From: Phialocephala subalpina
Lineage: Eukaryota > Ascomycota > Leotiomycetes > Helotiales > Mollisiaceae
Assembly (NCBI GenBank): GCA_900073065.1
Contig: FJOG01000005.1
Span: 186,001 to 250,000, forward strand
Length of the DNA stretch: 64,000 bases
Direction: 5' to 3'
The notes below the pieces were generated by a model. That model was not told where the DNA came from and ran no database searches. It saw nothing but the letters and a program-made list of their open reading frames with translations. Shown piece by piece: positions 45,921 to 57,513 of this stretch. A program made the position numbers and the translations under genes. Every line of letters starts with the position of its first letter. Position 1 is the first letter of the stretch.

Positions 45921-46735
45921 TCACCATACGTCTGGAATTTCACCCTGCCACCCAAAGCCAACAGACCCATCTAACCTCTTCATTCCAGCCCCTTCACATA
46001 TCCTTATGACTACTTCGCGGACTGCTCTGACTTCTTCTTGCGTTGCTCCGAAATTCATCGCCCCTTTGAGGTGACCCTTCAACTGCGCGGGGCACTATTG
46101 CTTGTTAGAACATAGAGCTCGGAAAGGGATGAGGAACTTTCATCTTGCGGTATCAAAGCGGCAATCAGCACGTAACTTGTTTCCGCTTGAACGAGAATAC
46201 TTTCGTTACTCAATATGAACCCGTACATCAACTTCGCTATCAAGTCGAGATCCTGGGTGCCAGAACTGTTCATCATTCTCGTGACCCTGCCTGATATCTT
46301 TCCGTAAACCTTGTCGAAGAAGTTCTGCCCCCTTTGCAGTACCTGACTTGAGGAGACTTCACTTATATCTGCTCCGCGACCCGTGGTGGACTTGTCTAGG
46401 TCCACGTCTTGTAAATGCTGAGGTGTAGAGTCTTTCAACGCTCTACAGGCATTGATGACTTTCGGAGCACCTGCCACTGCACTCGTCTTCAGCAATGCTT
46501 CTCGTGTTCTTCGAAGGACTCGCAATTCCTCGTTGAGTTTGGCTTGCTCATCTGGTGCTTCAAAGGTCACGTGCTCGAGAGCATAACGGTAAATAGTTGG
46601 TATCTCATCAGGCCGATTGAGAATGGTGACAGTGACTGCTGCTATGAAGTACCAGGTATTCTTTGGTAGTTGAGGATGTTTCCGCAGATACTGAAGCAGC
46701 GTAGGAGTGAACAACTGCGGAAGCGGCGAGGACAT
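45921..46735 (-). CDS. AhpD-like / carboxymuconolactone decarboxylase-fold protein
   Basis: Best model: exons 46735-46142 and 46094-45921, both multiples of three, giving about 255 residues. The start MSSPLPQLFTPTLLQYLRKHPQLPKNTWYFIAA and ILNRPDEIPTIYRYAL matches a common fungal AhpD-like family. Conserved blocks continue: LRRTREALLKTSAVAGAPKVINACRALK, FFDKVYGKISGRVTRMM, LIAKLMYGFILSNESILVQAETSYVLIAALIPQD, then LKGHLKGAMNFGATQEEVRAVREVVIRICEGAGM. The last block is in another frame. The only intron of normal length (47 nt) that joins the frames cleanly starts GAAAGT instead of GTAAGT and ends AATAG after a TCTAAC branch-like site. Without that splice the frame stops at 46079. The function is unknown; the fold often catalyses thiol-peroxide or decarboxylation chemistry, but I see no CxxC motif. 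Confidence 0.7.
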
Positions 46736-47117
46736 TGCTCAATAACGGCACAATGACAACTTATCCCACTAACAAGAGAGTGGATGTGAAACGCTTTACA
46801 TGCTTTGCCGGAGACTATGTAGTAATTCGACAGATCCTGATCTGATGTAATCTTGAGGCTAAATATTAAAAAGAATCCCGTCGTCTCAAAAATGCTCCTT
46901 GGGTGATCCTCGGTTATTCTATGTGTGGCGTTCGGCGTTCGGTGGTGTGGCTTGAAAGGCGCGAGATGTTGACAGGTAGCTAGCATGCGATTCCACAACC
47001 ACCGATGCGTTTGTTGACAATTCCTCAATCATTGAGCGCAGGAATGGGCACATAGCCACTCACGAATAGTACGGGCATCTGCCAACTGGATTACAGCTTC
47101 GAAGCAAGCAATACAAG
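46736..47117. promoter_or_regulatory. Divergent spacer AhpD-like / HRD1
   Basis: 382 bp between two start codons pointing apart. It holds a short direct repeat (GCGTTCG GCGTTCG near 46928-46941) and no gene. Confidence 0.4.
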
Positions 47118-49815
47118 ATGGGGCGTCTACTGTGGTATGCTGGAGTCTCCACGGCGTTGGCAGGTGGTGTAGTTGTTTCTGCGTTCAACCAAAGGGCCAA
47201 CTTCTATTCGGCGTGTGTCTATCTAGCTCAGAGCAATCTGTGCTTGATGGCAAGTTCTTCAACCCGGGGCATGACGAACGAGCTGACGGTGATGGCAGAT
47301 TCTGATCAACTTGATCCTTTTCATCTATGGCAGTTTTATGTATGGACTTCAAAGATTGTGCTACGGATCTCTACGGCCTATCGAAATCGAACAGCTTTAT
47401 GAAAAAGCCTGGTTTGCAATCACTGAAACCTGCCTTGCAATGACCATCTTTAGAGAAGAGGTTGGGGCATGGTTTCTTGTGATGTTTGTCGCTCTCTTGA
47501 CAGGCAAAGTATGGGGATGGATCGGTGACGGACGCGTTGAAATCCTCGAGCAACAACCACCCGCGAATCCCCGCCTCTTCCATATCAGGCTATCTGTTTC
47601 GCTCGCCATGTCAGTCATATACGACCTCTCTTTGATGAACTATACTATCAGTACAGTAATACAGCAAGCTCGCCCAAACATGATGGTCATGTTCTTATTT
47701 GAATTCGCCATTCTCACAACATCTTCCTCCGCCACAGCGCTGAGATACTGTATATTCCTGGTCGAGGCGAAGGTAGTTAAGAAACAGACGCAAGAGAGGC
47801 TTACGGAACGACGCAGAGAAGTCAGAGAGGAAAGGGCCGAACTTATCAGACAACGAGAGGCTGCTGCGGCTACTGCCGAAGAAGGAAGCGATGCGGCTCC
47901 ATCAAATGTGCCACTACCATCCGAAGAGGATGTCGACGAAATGGATATCGAAGTGCCTGGTTGGGAAGCAAAGGGACACTGGGTGCTGATGCTTGATCTC
48001 GTAAAAGGTCAGTGGGCTGCTGTTATCCTACAGAGATGCTACTAACACCTTTTAGACCTTGTGAAACTAGCCATCTACGTCTCCTTCTTCGTCATTCTGC
48101 TCATGTTCTACGGTCTACCAATCCACATCATGCGTGATCTGTTCTTGACCGCTCGATCCTTCGCAAAGCGTTTGGCAGCTTTCCTTCGATACCGCAGGGC
48201 TACCCACAACATGAATGCGAAATATGAAGATGCTACGGTCGAGGATATACAGAGGGAAGATACATGTATCATTTGCCGAGAAGAAATGCGGCCTTGGTCT
48301 GTCACCAACGCTCAAGCTCCTCCGGCTGCACCAGGAGCACCACCAGCTGCAAGACCAAGTAACATCAACGAGCGATCAAGGCCGAAGAAGCTGCCCTGTG
48401 GTCATATCCTCCACCTCGGCTGTCTCAAGAGCTGGCTTGAACGCCAGCAAGTATGTCCTACGTGTCGACGACCGGTTGTGGATGGACCACAAGGTCGAAA
48501 TCCTCCAGGAGCCGCAAACAACGCAAATCCAGCTGGTCAAGGTCCTCAACCCCAGATTCCTGGTCAGCCGGATGTCCAAGGTGCTCAACCTCCTGCCGGT
48601 AGACCTCCCAATCGGGGCATGCGCATGCTTAATTTTGGGCCTCTGAGAGTAGGTTTTGGTCAGGCCAATCTTCAAGATCTGGCACAAAACTTTGGGGGAG
48701 CTCAGCCTGGTCAAGAAAATGATGCTGCTGGAGGGGCTAGGATATATGGCTTGGAGCTAGGATTTCCCAGGAGAAATCAACCCCAGCCACAAGCCACAGC
48801 AACTGTCACTACAGCAGGAACACATAACTTGCAGGAGCACCTGCAGACAATAGAACAGCAAATCGTGGCAGAAATCCGAAGTCTCCAGACCACACAACAA
48901 GAGTTGCAATTAGTCCAACTCCTACAAGCCGAGCTTGCAAGACTGAGACTGATGCAAAATGGAGGGTCGGATCCTCTGGCAGCAGCAAACCATTTCCAGA
49001 TGCCTCCACTGCCACAGATACAGCCTGGCAGAGTCACGATGCCATCTCCAGTAACCATCCCGCAGATGCAAAGACATGGAGTTCGTCCCAACACGACCTC
49101 CATACCCGCAGGCAGTGCAGACCTTCCGGCTGGGGTAACAATCCCAGAAGGCTGGTCCTTACTACCATTACAAAGATTAGATGGTCCCCCCGTGGCACCA
49201 CAAACGGCTATCGGAACTGGACCTGCAGCAAATACCACAACTGCAATACCCCACGGAGGATTGGCCCCCACAGCCACCACCACCCCCCAAACATTCCTCA
49301 GCCCTATAGCAGCGGTAGCGGGTACGGGTTCTAATAATACCACGACGACTGCAACACCTACGCCGACGATAAATCCCGAGGGTCGCTCGCAGGCATCATC
49401 TGTTGATTCGTCCGACACGAACGCCATTCATACTCCGCCATCCGCGACAGCCGACCAATCTAACTCCGCCGCCCCAAATACCACGTTGCCGTTGCAGAGT
49501 ACCACAAACACAACTGCGACTTCAAGCAGTGTACCGAAGCAAGAAGAGGATTCGTTACCTAATTGGGGAAATTCTCAATTATTCCCCGCGTCGAGTAGAG
49601 CGGCTGCGTCTACGTCGCACAATACTAGCGAGGCACCGCCTCAATCGAGCAGCGTAGAAGAAGCGCCATCGTCGACACATGCAGGTCCTTCTACTGTCGC
49701 CGATGAGTCTACACCAGCGCCAACGCCAGGTGAAGAAGAGGAGCGACGCAGGGGAAAGGGGAAGGCTAGGGCTGTTACGGTTGAGGACACGGTTGACGAG
49801 GCTGATGGAGCGTAA
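47118..49815 (+). CDS. HRD1: HRD1/synoviolin ER-associated-degradation E3 ubiquitin ligase
   Basis: Exons 47118-47249, 47299-48007 and 48056-49815 give about 866 residues. The first intron has a GC donor (ATG then GCAAGT) and ends GGCAG; it joins [10 protein letters not shown] to [20 protein letters not shown], the conserved HRD1 membrane segment. The second intron has a good ACTAAC branch site. Multiple membrane spans fill residues 1-310. A RING-H2 domain lies at about 351-420 ([11 protein letters not shown] ... [29 protein letters not shown]), with a Pro/Ala-rich insertion of about 35 residues between its second and third metal ligands. The tail of about 440 residues is Gln/Pro/Thr-rich and ends in a basic/acidic segment. 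HRD1 sits in the ER membrane, forms the retrotranslocation channel and ubiquitinates misfolded proteins. Confidence 0.92.
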
Positions 49816-50676
49816 ACGTCTTCAGCGGTTCGCGAACCACTTCACTGGTAATTTTTCACATGCATCGCAGGCGTTTAGGGAAGGGCCAAGTAGGCATCGC
49901 ATGATTTTGAATGAACCACACCCAGAAACGATTGTAGCTTTACAAGCGAAGAAATGAACATTGAATGAACTGAATAATAAGGGACTCGTTGGAGATGTGG
50001 ATCTCGGCTCTCGTACAAGCTGACGAGGGGTCTCTGTACGTATCTCGAAACATGATTGGTTCGTGGATTTTGAATCGCTGATTGCATCGTCTCGTCGCGT
50101 CAGCTCCCGCAGCTTTTCCGTGCCGTCAGCGAGCCTTACCCCTTAACCTTGACCTTGACCTTAACAGCCCTATCCGTACATGAAATCTGCTGTACCGTAC
50201 CCCTGCGTCGTAAACATGTCAGACGAAATAAAGTTTGATATCCCTCCCGAATCCGAATTCCAATCAATCCTTCCAACAAGCCAATCAGATCGAGGCCCTC
50301 GTACCTCATACAGTAGTTCCCTCCCCTCGACGGGTGAGATGATGAAACGGGGAGGCGTGGTCGCGTTAAAGGATGAGATGTCAGAACTCAATTTGCCCTT
50401 TCCCGATCCCGAGCCTCGAGATAGTAGATACCGGCCGCCACTTGGGTTGGCGCCAAAAAAAGAAAGCTTGGTCAGTGAGTTACCAAGCGCCAAGACATGG
50501 CGAAAGGGAAGAGGGTAGGAGGCGGCCCGCACTTGCCCTTCCCATGCTGAAACGCGTCTTGCATCTGCAGGTGAACTGTTCCAGATCAATCTCTGCTAGA
50601 TATCACGCTTCCTTTAGTCCATTCGCTCAGAGTTGTTGATCCAGCAAAGGATTTTAGATTTGGGTCTTGATTGACC
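49816..50676. other. Intergenic region with a doubtful small frame
   Basis: 3' UTRs of HRD1 (+) and of the 2EXR-like gene (-). It includes a short CCTTGA/CCTTAA tandem at about 50142-50165 and the doubtful small frame listed next. Confidence 0.4.
50216..50518 (+). CDS. Possible small protein (about 100 aa), doubtful
   Basis: From the ATG at 50216 the frame reads MSDEIKFDIPPESEFQSILP and ends KTWRKGRG. Composition is plausible for a hydrophilic small protein (KDEMSELNLPFPDPEPRDSRYRPP). No family is recognised and the opposite strand is also open here, so coding is uncertain. Confidence 0.3.
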   Translation: MSDEIKFDIPPESEFQSILPTSQSDRGPRTSYSSSLPSTGEMMKRGGVVALKDEMSELNLPFPDPEPRDSRYRPPLGLAPKKESLVSELPSAKTWRKGRG

Positions 50677-51652
50677 CTAGGGTTGGGCATCATCGGTAGT
50701 GTCTTGAAGGCCCTGGCCAGGTGGAGGGTTATTTTGGAGAATGCCTGGGAAGATGGGGTCATTTGCCATCATGGCTTCGAGTTCGAGTTGAATAGCGTTT
50801 ACTGCGGGATATCTCGGAGTTAGTATTACTTCTTTCAGACAAGTTTTAATGAGGAATAGGGCTGAATGAAGAGGAGGAAGTATGTTTCGGGACGTGAACT
50901 ATGTCTCACGCATCCCGAAACAATCTGAATGTAGAAGAATTAACTCGGAGAATACCCACGTTCTGCGCGGGTTACGTTTGTGCTGACCCAGTTGCGGATG
51001 CTGAGGCTCCTAGATGAAAGTCAACAATCGTCTCAATGTTTAATGTCCTGAAAGAATTGGGACTTTGTCCGAGAAAAAATATTCTGGGAGAGCTCGGACT
51101 TTGTCTCGAGAGAATAGCTCGGGACAAGAAGAGCACTTACATGCAAACATCAGGACCATAAGGTGAATAACAGAAATCCGCTGGCGAGTAGCGGGACAGA
51201 ATATCGAGCCCGGAACACGTGAAGTGAGGGCGGGTATAAGCGCGGACGACGGCGGAATTGGCGGAGGAGCTGGTGGAGGAGGGGAAGAGGTCTGGAAGCG
51301 GGGTGGAGTGGCTGGTGAATGTTAGGGAGGAGATGTGGTGGATTGTTGACCAACGGAGTTTGTGGAGGAAGAAGATTTCTGTGAGGTCGATCGCTGGGAG
51401 GTGTTAGATGTGGTGATGGATGGATGTTGGAGGGGAGAACGTACGTAGACAGATGGCGAAACTGTTTTTGCTCCAGAGGATGGGGATCCCTTCTTCGTTG
51501 GCTAGTTTGCAGGTTTGAAGGATGGCTACTGCTGGTCGGGGGTGTGGATGAAGAGGTACACCACAGATTGTTCGAATTTGTCGTTCCTTTTCTCCGAGTC
51601 CATCAGATGGAAGCTCAACGTCGTCGTCGCAAATCAGGAGATGTTCGTAAAT
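50677..51652 (-). CDS. 2EXR/F-box-like fungal domain protein in short exons, 5' end unclear
   Basis: Four consecutive segments join in frame: 51652-51445, 51393-51141, 51009-50960 and 50801-50677. The first begins IYEHLLICDDDVELPSDG and contains AILQTCKLANEEGIPILWSKNSFAIC. This is the pattern (IYehLL ... tC+qaneEg.pilysxNxF) of a large fungal domain group usually annotated as 2EXR or F-box-like. Then come IDLTEIFFLHKLRWSTIHHISSLTF, SIRNWVSTNVTRAE and a C-terminal NAIQLELEAMMANDPIFPG, ending QDTTDDAQP before the stop. A first exon carrying the ATG and the usual L-P-x-E-L-R motif should lie upstream of 51652 behind the TAATAG acceptor. A fragment reading SLDIRT near 51715 is a weak candidate. 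Cellular role unknown; such genes are very numerous in filamentous fungi. Confidence 0.55.
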
Positions 51653-53317
51653 CTATTACCGTTATTAGCATGGCGCTGTAAATTTTTCATGTTCTCTAGC
51701 TGCTAAGTTCGAATGTCCAAACTCGGAGGACCGGGGAATGAACTTTTGTTCTGCGACTTGGAAGAGTGGATTCGAGATGATTTAGGGCTCGAACGAGGAC
51801 CCCGTGATTGCTTGTGAATGATGTTCATTCGTCCTGCGTGAATGGCACGATATGATCATCACTCAAGAACGCCGATTTGCCATGCGAGAATGTTTGCCTT
51901 ATGGAAATGAAATCTAATGCTTTCTCTTGAGAGGACAGTGTTTGGAATATTGCTTGATCCGATCTTTCCGGCTGTCTCGTACAATCATGAAGGCCAAACA
52001 CTCATGGCTTAACCATGTTGAGACTGGCAAGAATGTACCAATCGAAGGCGTAGACTCGCATGATGTCCTTACAATGCTCGAACAATCACCGCGCACTTGG
52101 CACACTTGCTCAATTCTCAGAATAGCGTATCGGAATTCAAGACAAGGTGCTGGGTAAAACACAAGAGAAGATTACACACCTTCACACGAAGCTCTGCAGG
52201 AAGTTCCATCAAACTGAATCGTCCCTTGGTCTGTATAAGAGTCATCTTGGGTTGTAAGGTCTCATAATGCTTGAGAGAAGCAAGATCCATGATTATGCAG
52301 TTATACTGTCACGTGTATTGCGTATCGAATTGCCGTGTGGATGATGCCACTTTTCGCTGCATGCAGGATTGTGCCCTTTCGATATCGTCGTGCAGAAACC
52401 TCGTATCGGCGTTGCAATGCAAAATATGCGGTGAGACTTCGAATACAGCCGTTCGGATGGATGTCTCGCCGCCACCAACTGTCTCACCGATAGGCAGCTG
52501 GAGGCTCTGATGAGGTCGCCTCGGATCTCTTGATGATACTGTAACCTGGTATAACCTGATAACCTAACCACCTAAGGTTAACCTGACCTATACCCTTCGA
52601 CGTTGCTGCTACTGTATGACGGAGTTTCAGTGGGTCTTTGATCCTGTACAGTCCAGTAGCAATTTGACTTTCGCCTCCCCGCACAATCAATCAATCACAC
52701 GACCGAGAGACGATGATGGTGTTGCGAGCGAGCAGTTTCTGGAAAGATATGCACACCTTTGGCGGGGTAAGGTTAGCTGGCTGGTGCTTTTGTGGCGGGT
52801 GAACTTTTTGAGAGCGTGTGATAGGAGGAGCGAGACGCAGGCGATGCCGCCGTTCAGAGTGAGCGAATGAATGAATGATTTCGGAGCAGAAGCTTGGAAA
52901 CGGAGAGCTACTGGAGGGAAACCCCGTCATAGGTGCAATCTCAACCCAATTCTTTGACAGCTTCAATACTCATGCTTCGTACTGTACTCGTACCCAGACT
53001 CTTTGGTTCTGTTTCTGTTTCTGTTTCCGTTTCTGTTCCTCGTTCCCTTTCCCTTTCTCTTTCTTCCATAATTATTCACAGACGCTGCTGCTTCGAATGT
53101 TGAGGCCATACATAATTAATTCTCGCCCCTGCATCCGTTCTGCTGCACGCCGACCCCTCATCAACAAACATCCCAGCACTGGAGCTTCGGGTAACCGTAA
53201 ACAACCGCGCTTTCCTCTTCTGTTTACCTCCAGCAGTCGCCGCACTCTCGTGTGTTCGTTGAGCAGCAGATCCCAACAACATCTGCGAAGAGAGTATCGG
53301 GGTAGGAGGTAACAGAT
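51653..53317. other. Intergenic region upstream of glycogenin
   Basis: About 1.7 kb. The far left end may hold the first exon of the 2EXR-like gene. The right end is the glycogenin promoter with its pyrimidine tract. Short frames between show no conserved pattern. Confidence 0.45.
53006..53068 (+). repeat. Polypyrimidine TGTTTC-type tandem upstream of glycogenin
   Basis: Several imperfect copies of a six-base unit (CTGTTT, CCGTTT) run into CCCTTT/TCTTTC units and form an almost pure pyrimidine strand. It lies about 250-310 bases before the glycogenin ATG, where fungal core promoters and leaders often carry CT-rich tracts. Confidence 0.6.
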
Positions 53318-55691
53318 ATGGCTTCTCCAGACCAAGATGTGTACATGACAGTCAGTCGGACCCCATGCTGTCAACAGCTGATGTTCTATGCTAACTGTGA
53401 CGTTACAGCTCCTCACGAGTGATCGATATCTGCCAGGTTGGTCTCGCAGATGTATCGTCGAGTTCTCCGCTGACTGAACCTTCTCCAGGCGCATTGGTAG
53501 TTGCCCATAGTTTACGAGATGCCGGCACGGCCAAGAAGCTCGCCATTCTGGTGACAACGGATACCGTATCCGCGGATGCGATGGTAGAATTACAGGTACA
53601 GCTCCTCCCACAAATGCCATTGACCATTGTCTAATACACTACAGAAACAATTCGACTTCATCATTCCTGTCGACCGGGTTTCCAGCGATAACCACGCGAA
53701 CCTCGCCCTCATGAACCGCCCAGACCTCTCTTCCACCTTCACCAAGATCAATCTATGGAAACAAGTCCAATTCCGAAAGATTGTCTACGTCGATGCGGAT
53801 ATGGTCGCCTTGCGTGCGCCAGATGAGCTATTCGATCTGCCACACGCATTCTCGGCGGCACCAGACATAGGATGGCCTGATATCTTCAACACCGGTCTCA
53901 TGGTTTTAACACCAAACCTGGGCGACTACTTTGCATTGAAAGCAATGGCAGATCGAGGAATTTCTTTCGATGGCGCAGATCAAGGTCTGCTCAACATGCA
54001 CTTCAAAAACACATTCAACCGCTTAAGTTTCACCTACAATGTCACCCCTTCAGCTCACTACCAGTACCTTCCAGCATTTCGACACTTCCAATCCCAAATA
54101 AGCATGGCCCATTTTATTGGTCAAGAGAAACCTTGGACGCAAGGTAGAGACGCACACATGGGTTCCACTCCTTATGACCAAATGGTCGGAACATGGTGGA
54201 GCGTCTATGATCGCCATTACAAAGAATCAGTGGGTGAACCTCAGGCGCCTCAGGGCGACACCGGATCTCAAACGCACACTGAAAGTCGACAGTCGGTTGA
54301 TAGCTCATCCCAAGGAGCATCGACAATCGTACATTACCACACGAAGGGCGAATTTGTGCCTGTGGCTCCTATAGTATCAAGTCATCAGGCATATCAACCT
54401 GAACAGACGGATAGTGAGATATTCCAACCAACTGCTGCTGAACAACCTTTGCATGAAACGACAGAGATTCCAAGAGAGGTCGAAGTAGCTTATGTTCCAC
54501 CAGTGCAAACCAATGTGGAGACCCACGAGCCCTACCACGAGACCTACCATGAGCCACCGAAGGAGCCGGAAGTTCAATATTCTGCATGGGATGCTAGCAG
54601 GTAAGGTTTACATGATCTATCACAAATTATGGTATTGACAAAATACAGGGCACCACCACCTACCGACTCCAAGCCTGAAGCATCGAACTTTCCGGCGACT
54701 CACTATGACATGTCCTCCGACATTACGCCCTTCAAGGCTCCAGAGCGCTATCCAGACCCCCCGAAGGATATGTGGTATGAAGTGCCAAAGACACCGACTT
54801 ACCAGAAGCCGGCTCCTATCTTCCCGTGGGAGAAAGATGCTCCAAAGCCGACCAGGGTCTTCCCAGAAGACAACTTTGCCACAGAGAGTTATGGCAGCAG
54901 TGGTCCATCCGCTGAATCAGTTCCCTCCGCGGAGGATGTCAGAAGCAGCACACCTGTCACTCCTACTACTCCAACCATTCAGCTCACGCCAGCTGATCCC
55001 TGGCAGAGTTTCACACGTGCAAATGCTTGGGACGAAATCCCTGAAATCGAACGGTACATTGGAAACTTGCAAAAGAGTCGCAAGGGAAACATCCAAGTAC
55101 TCCAGGGATACGGCTCAGGTGTTCCACAGGTGTCCAGTCCGGATGGGCGGAGACGCAGTATGAAGCTCACAGATTTTCCTTCAGAACTTGAGCGGCCTAG
55201 TCTGCCTGTGACTCCTGCCCCTATCCGTAGGCCAAGCTTCTGGGGTGAAGAGAGAGATGAGGAAGGCGAATTGCCAGCTGCGGAAGGAGTCCCCTCGCAG
55301 GAGGACTGGGTATTTCTTTCGATTCTAGCAAGGGAGATCATGTGGATATTAATGTTGACTACAGGACCCAGCAGCGGAGTTAGACAAGCTCGCTCGGCGC
55401 CAATCGGACGTGTTGGCCAGCAAGCTTGGGAATGACGGAGCACGGGAGATACCTCTAAGACCACTTCCATATGGTTCGGAGGGAGTAATTTCTCCAACGT
55501 ATGTGGCACAAACCCCGACGAGCAGTGGAGAAATGGGTTCAGCATCCGAGTCTGATACAACCCCGCGAACGACCATCGAGGAACCTTCTTATCATGGTCC
55601 GGGTGTGATGTGGGAGAAGGACGAGACTTTCCCAATCAAGGAGACGCCAGTAGGGCCGACGGAGGAGGAAAAGGATGTGTTGGAGACGTGA
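53318..55691 (+). CDS. Glycogenin (self-glucosylating initiator of glycogen synthesis)
   Basis: Six exons: 53318-53350, 53409-53436, 53489-53595, 53645-54600, 54649-55309 and 55365-55691, totalling 703 residues in frame. The first three exons (33, 28 and 107 nt) restore the GT8 start: MASPDQDVYMTLLTSDRYLPGALVVAHSLRDAG. The Mn2+/UDP-binding DxD motif is D-A-D at about 106-108 (KIVYVDADMVALR). Further family blocks are GWPDIFNTGLMVLTPN, DGADQGLLNMHF and YNVTPSAHYQYLPAF, whose Tyr residues are candidates for the self-glucosylated site, and HFIGQEKPW. The last ~430 residues are disordered and Pro/Glu/Ser-rich. WQSFTRANAWDEIPEIERYIGN near residue 490 may be a short binding motif for glycogen synthase. 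Fungal glycogenins commonly carry such long tails. Confidence 0.93.
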
Positions 55692-56230
55692 GATGACGCC
55701 TTAATTTTAATATGCCGCGAAACTTGTACACTAGCTTTCTTTTTGGCATGATGTCTTTTGTTCTCTTCTCTCTGCGCGCCTGCTTCACTTGCATTAGCAT
55801 ACTGAGCACCTGTACAGTCTGTCTTTGCATTTGCTTGCATTGCATCTCGCGGCATACTTCATTTGGCATTTCGAGTTCATAGTTTCTTTACACGAGCTAT
55901 ACCTAGGGTGGTTGTGGGTTGGGAGGAATACGAGGATGAATTGACTCTGGTGATGATGGATGATGGGATGAATCTTTGCAGATTACAGCTAGCGGGATAC
56001 CCTGATAATGGAATGACACTGGTGGAACACGAACACATTTCTCTAGAAACCTTTCTGTGGCAAAGCCATTGGTCTTGAAACTATGGAGGTCGTAGTGGAA
56101 GTATTCACCTGGTGATTCGCCTTCCTTCGCTTAGAAAAGGGGTTCAATCTTGAGACGTCAAGCGACTCAACTATAAGTTATTGTCTTACTTGTCCGATCT
56201 AAGTTCAGTATCGAACGCTTCTAATGTCTC
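55692..56230. other. Convergent 3' spacer
   Basis: Between glycogenin (+) and the decaying gene (-). No gene seen. Confidence 0.45.
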
Positions 56231-57513
56231 TTATCTCGACTCGGACATTTTAGCATTGGCTTCCACGCTCTTCGCGATAGATGGTATTGATCGATTCGCC
56301 CCAACGTTGTTCGCGACCATATTCTTGATAACTTTTAATTGGAAGCTGCTCTCTTCAACCCAATCGAAGACTCTGCTTCCGCAGTCTGACAAAGCAAAAA
56401 CACTGTTTGATGCTCCCTCATACATAGCCAACTTCACAACTCGCTGCATAACCGTCTCATCCGCCGCCGACATCTCGGAGGGCATAACAGGATACGGGTT
56501 CCAGGGAATGGGCTCTCCATCGACTGTCAGCTTGTGAGGCGTCAGCTCTCCCATAGCCTTTGCGCGTTCTCTTGCCGTGTAATTGCCCCAAAAGCCGTAG
56601 AAAATGTTGCTTTGTTCCATAAACAGAGTTGGTGTCGGATCCGGTTAGAAGTGCCACAAGTCCCATGCGATCATCTTGCCCACGAAGAATTGCTTGTCGT
56701 TCCTCCTCGTGAAAAACGGCTGGCTACATGCACGACTCAGAATGCCACACAAGTATAACAACTTAGCTGATTTATCAACATGGTTACAAGAGATGAACAT
56801 GTCCGAGTCTTGACCATAAATCTGATGAGACCATAACTTGATGGCCTTCGACCTATTGAACGCTTCCGACTCACAATACTATGTCCAATTTGTGTTGCCG
56901 CAAATGATTTTCAACGGGCAAGCGTCGGCAAATGCGGTAGAGAACTGCTTAGGAGCTGAAGTACTTCAGGCGCTTCGACGTGGTCGTATGGTAGTGTATA
57001 CTTGACCTCTTTCTCTATGAACCCGAGTGATGCCAAGATGTCCGGATTGTAGCGCATATTCACACGCTCCGCGAATAGAACATATTAGCCTGAACAGTTG
57101 GGACATGAGAAGTCGTGGTGTCGTACAGTACATACCAATGCAATCGAGAAGGCAGGTTCGAAGAGGAGGGGACGAGCTAAGGCTGGCAGATGATGCTCAT
57201 AGCCGTCCGATGCAGCTACCAACTACGCCATGTAGGACATCAGGAGAAGTCGAGGTAAACGAGAAGCTATCGTCGAAATGTGCTCAACTTTCAACCTTCC
57301 CTTAGCCTCGAGTTAGTCACTAGTACTCTACATTGAACGACGCCCATGAAAACTTACTTGGATGATTTTGATTTCGAAACTACCTGGAACTCGGAGGTTT
57401 ATAACGGCATAATGGAGACCGCGGTTGTTTCCTAGGAGAAGCAAGTTGGAAATGCCATCAAGTGTTATCTTTTGCCACTGCAGGAAATGGGTCGTGCGAT
57501 CGAAACTAAACTC
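56231..57513 (-). pseudogene. 3' part of an uncharacterised gene, interrupted by stops and a frame change
   Basis: Reading continues past the TAG at 57514-57516 in the same frame (FSFDRTTHFLQWQKITLDGISNLLLLGNN, then LHYAVINLRVPGSFEIKIIQ and a GTAAGT donor). Farther down come MRYNPDILASLGFIEKEVKYTLPYDHVEAP, then in another frame FADACPLKIICGNTNW, a TAG, ESEAFNRSKAIKLWSHQIYGQD, FISCNHVDKSAKLLYLCGILSRAC and KQFFVGKMIAWDLWHF. A TAA follows, and in the same frame MEQSNIFYGFWGNYTARERAKAMGEL to the stop at 56231. The segments look like ordinary coding sequence. Each of the three internal stops would be CAG or CAA with one C-to-T change. Alternatively some stops sit in short introns (TTCTAAC near the TAA is branch-like). 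I recognise no family. Confidence 0.45.

Noticed and set aside
50170..50589. Minus-strand frame of about 139 codons
   Set aside because: Overlaps an equally weak plus-strand frame and has no family resemblance; only the plus frame was kept as doubtful.
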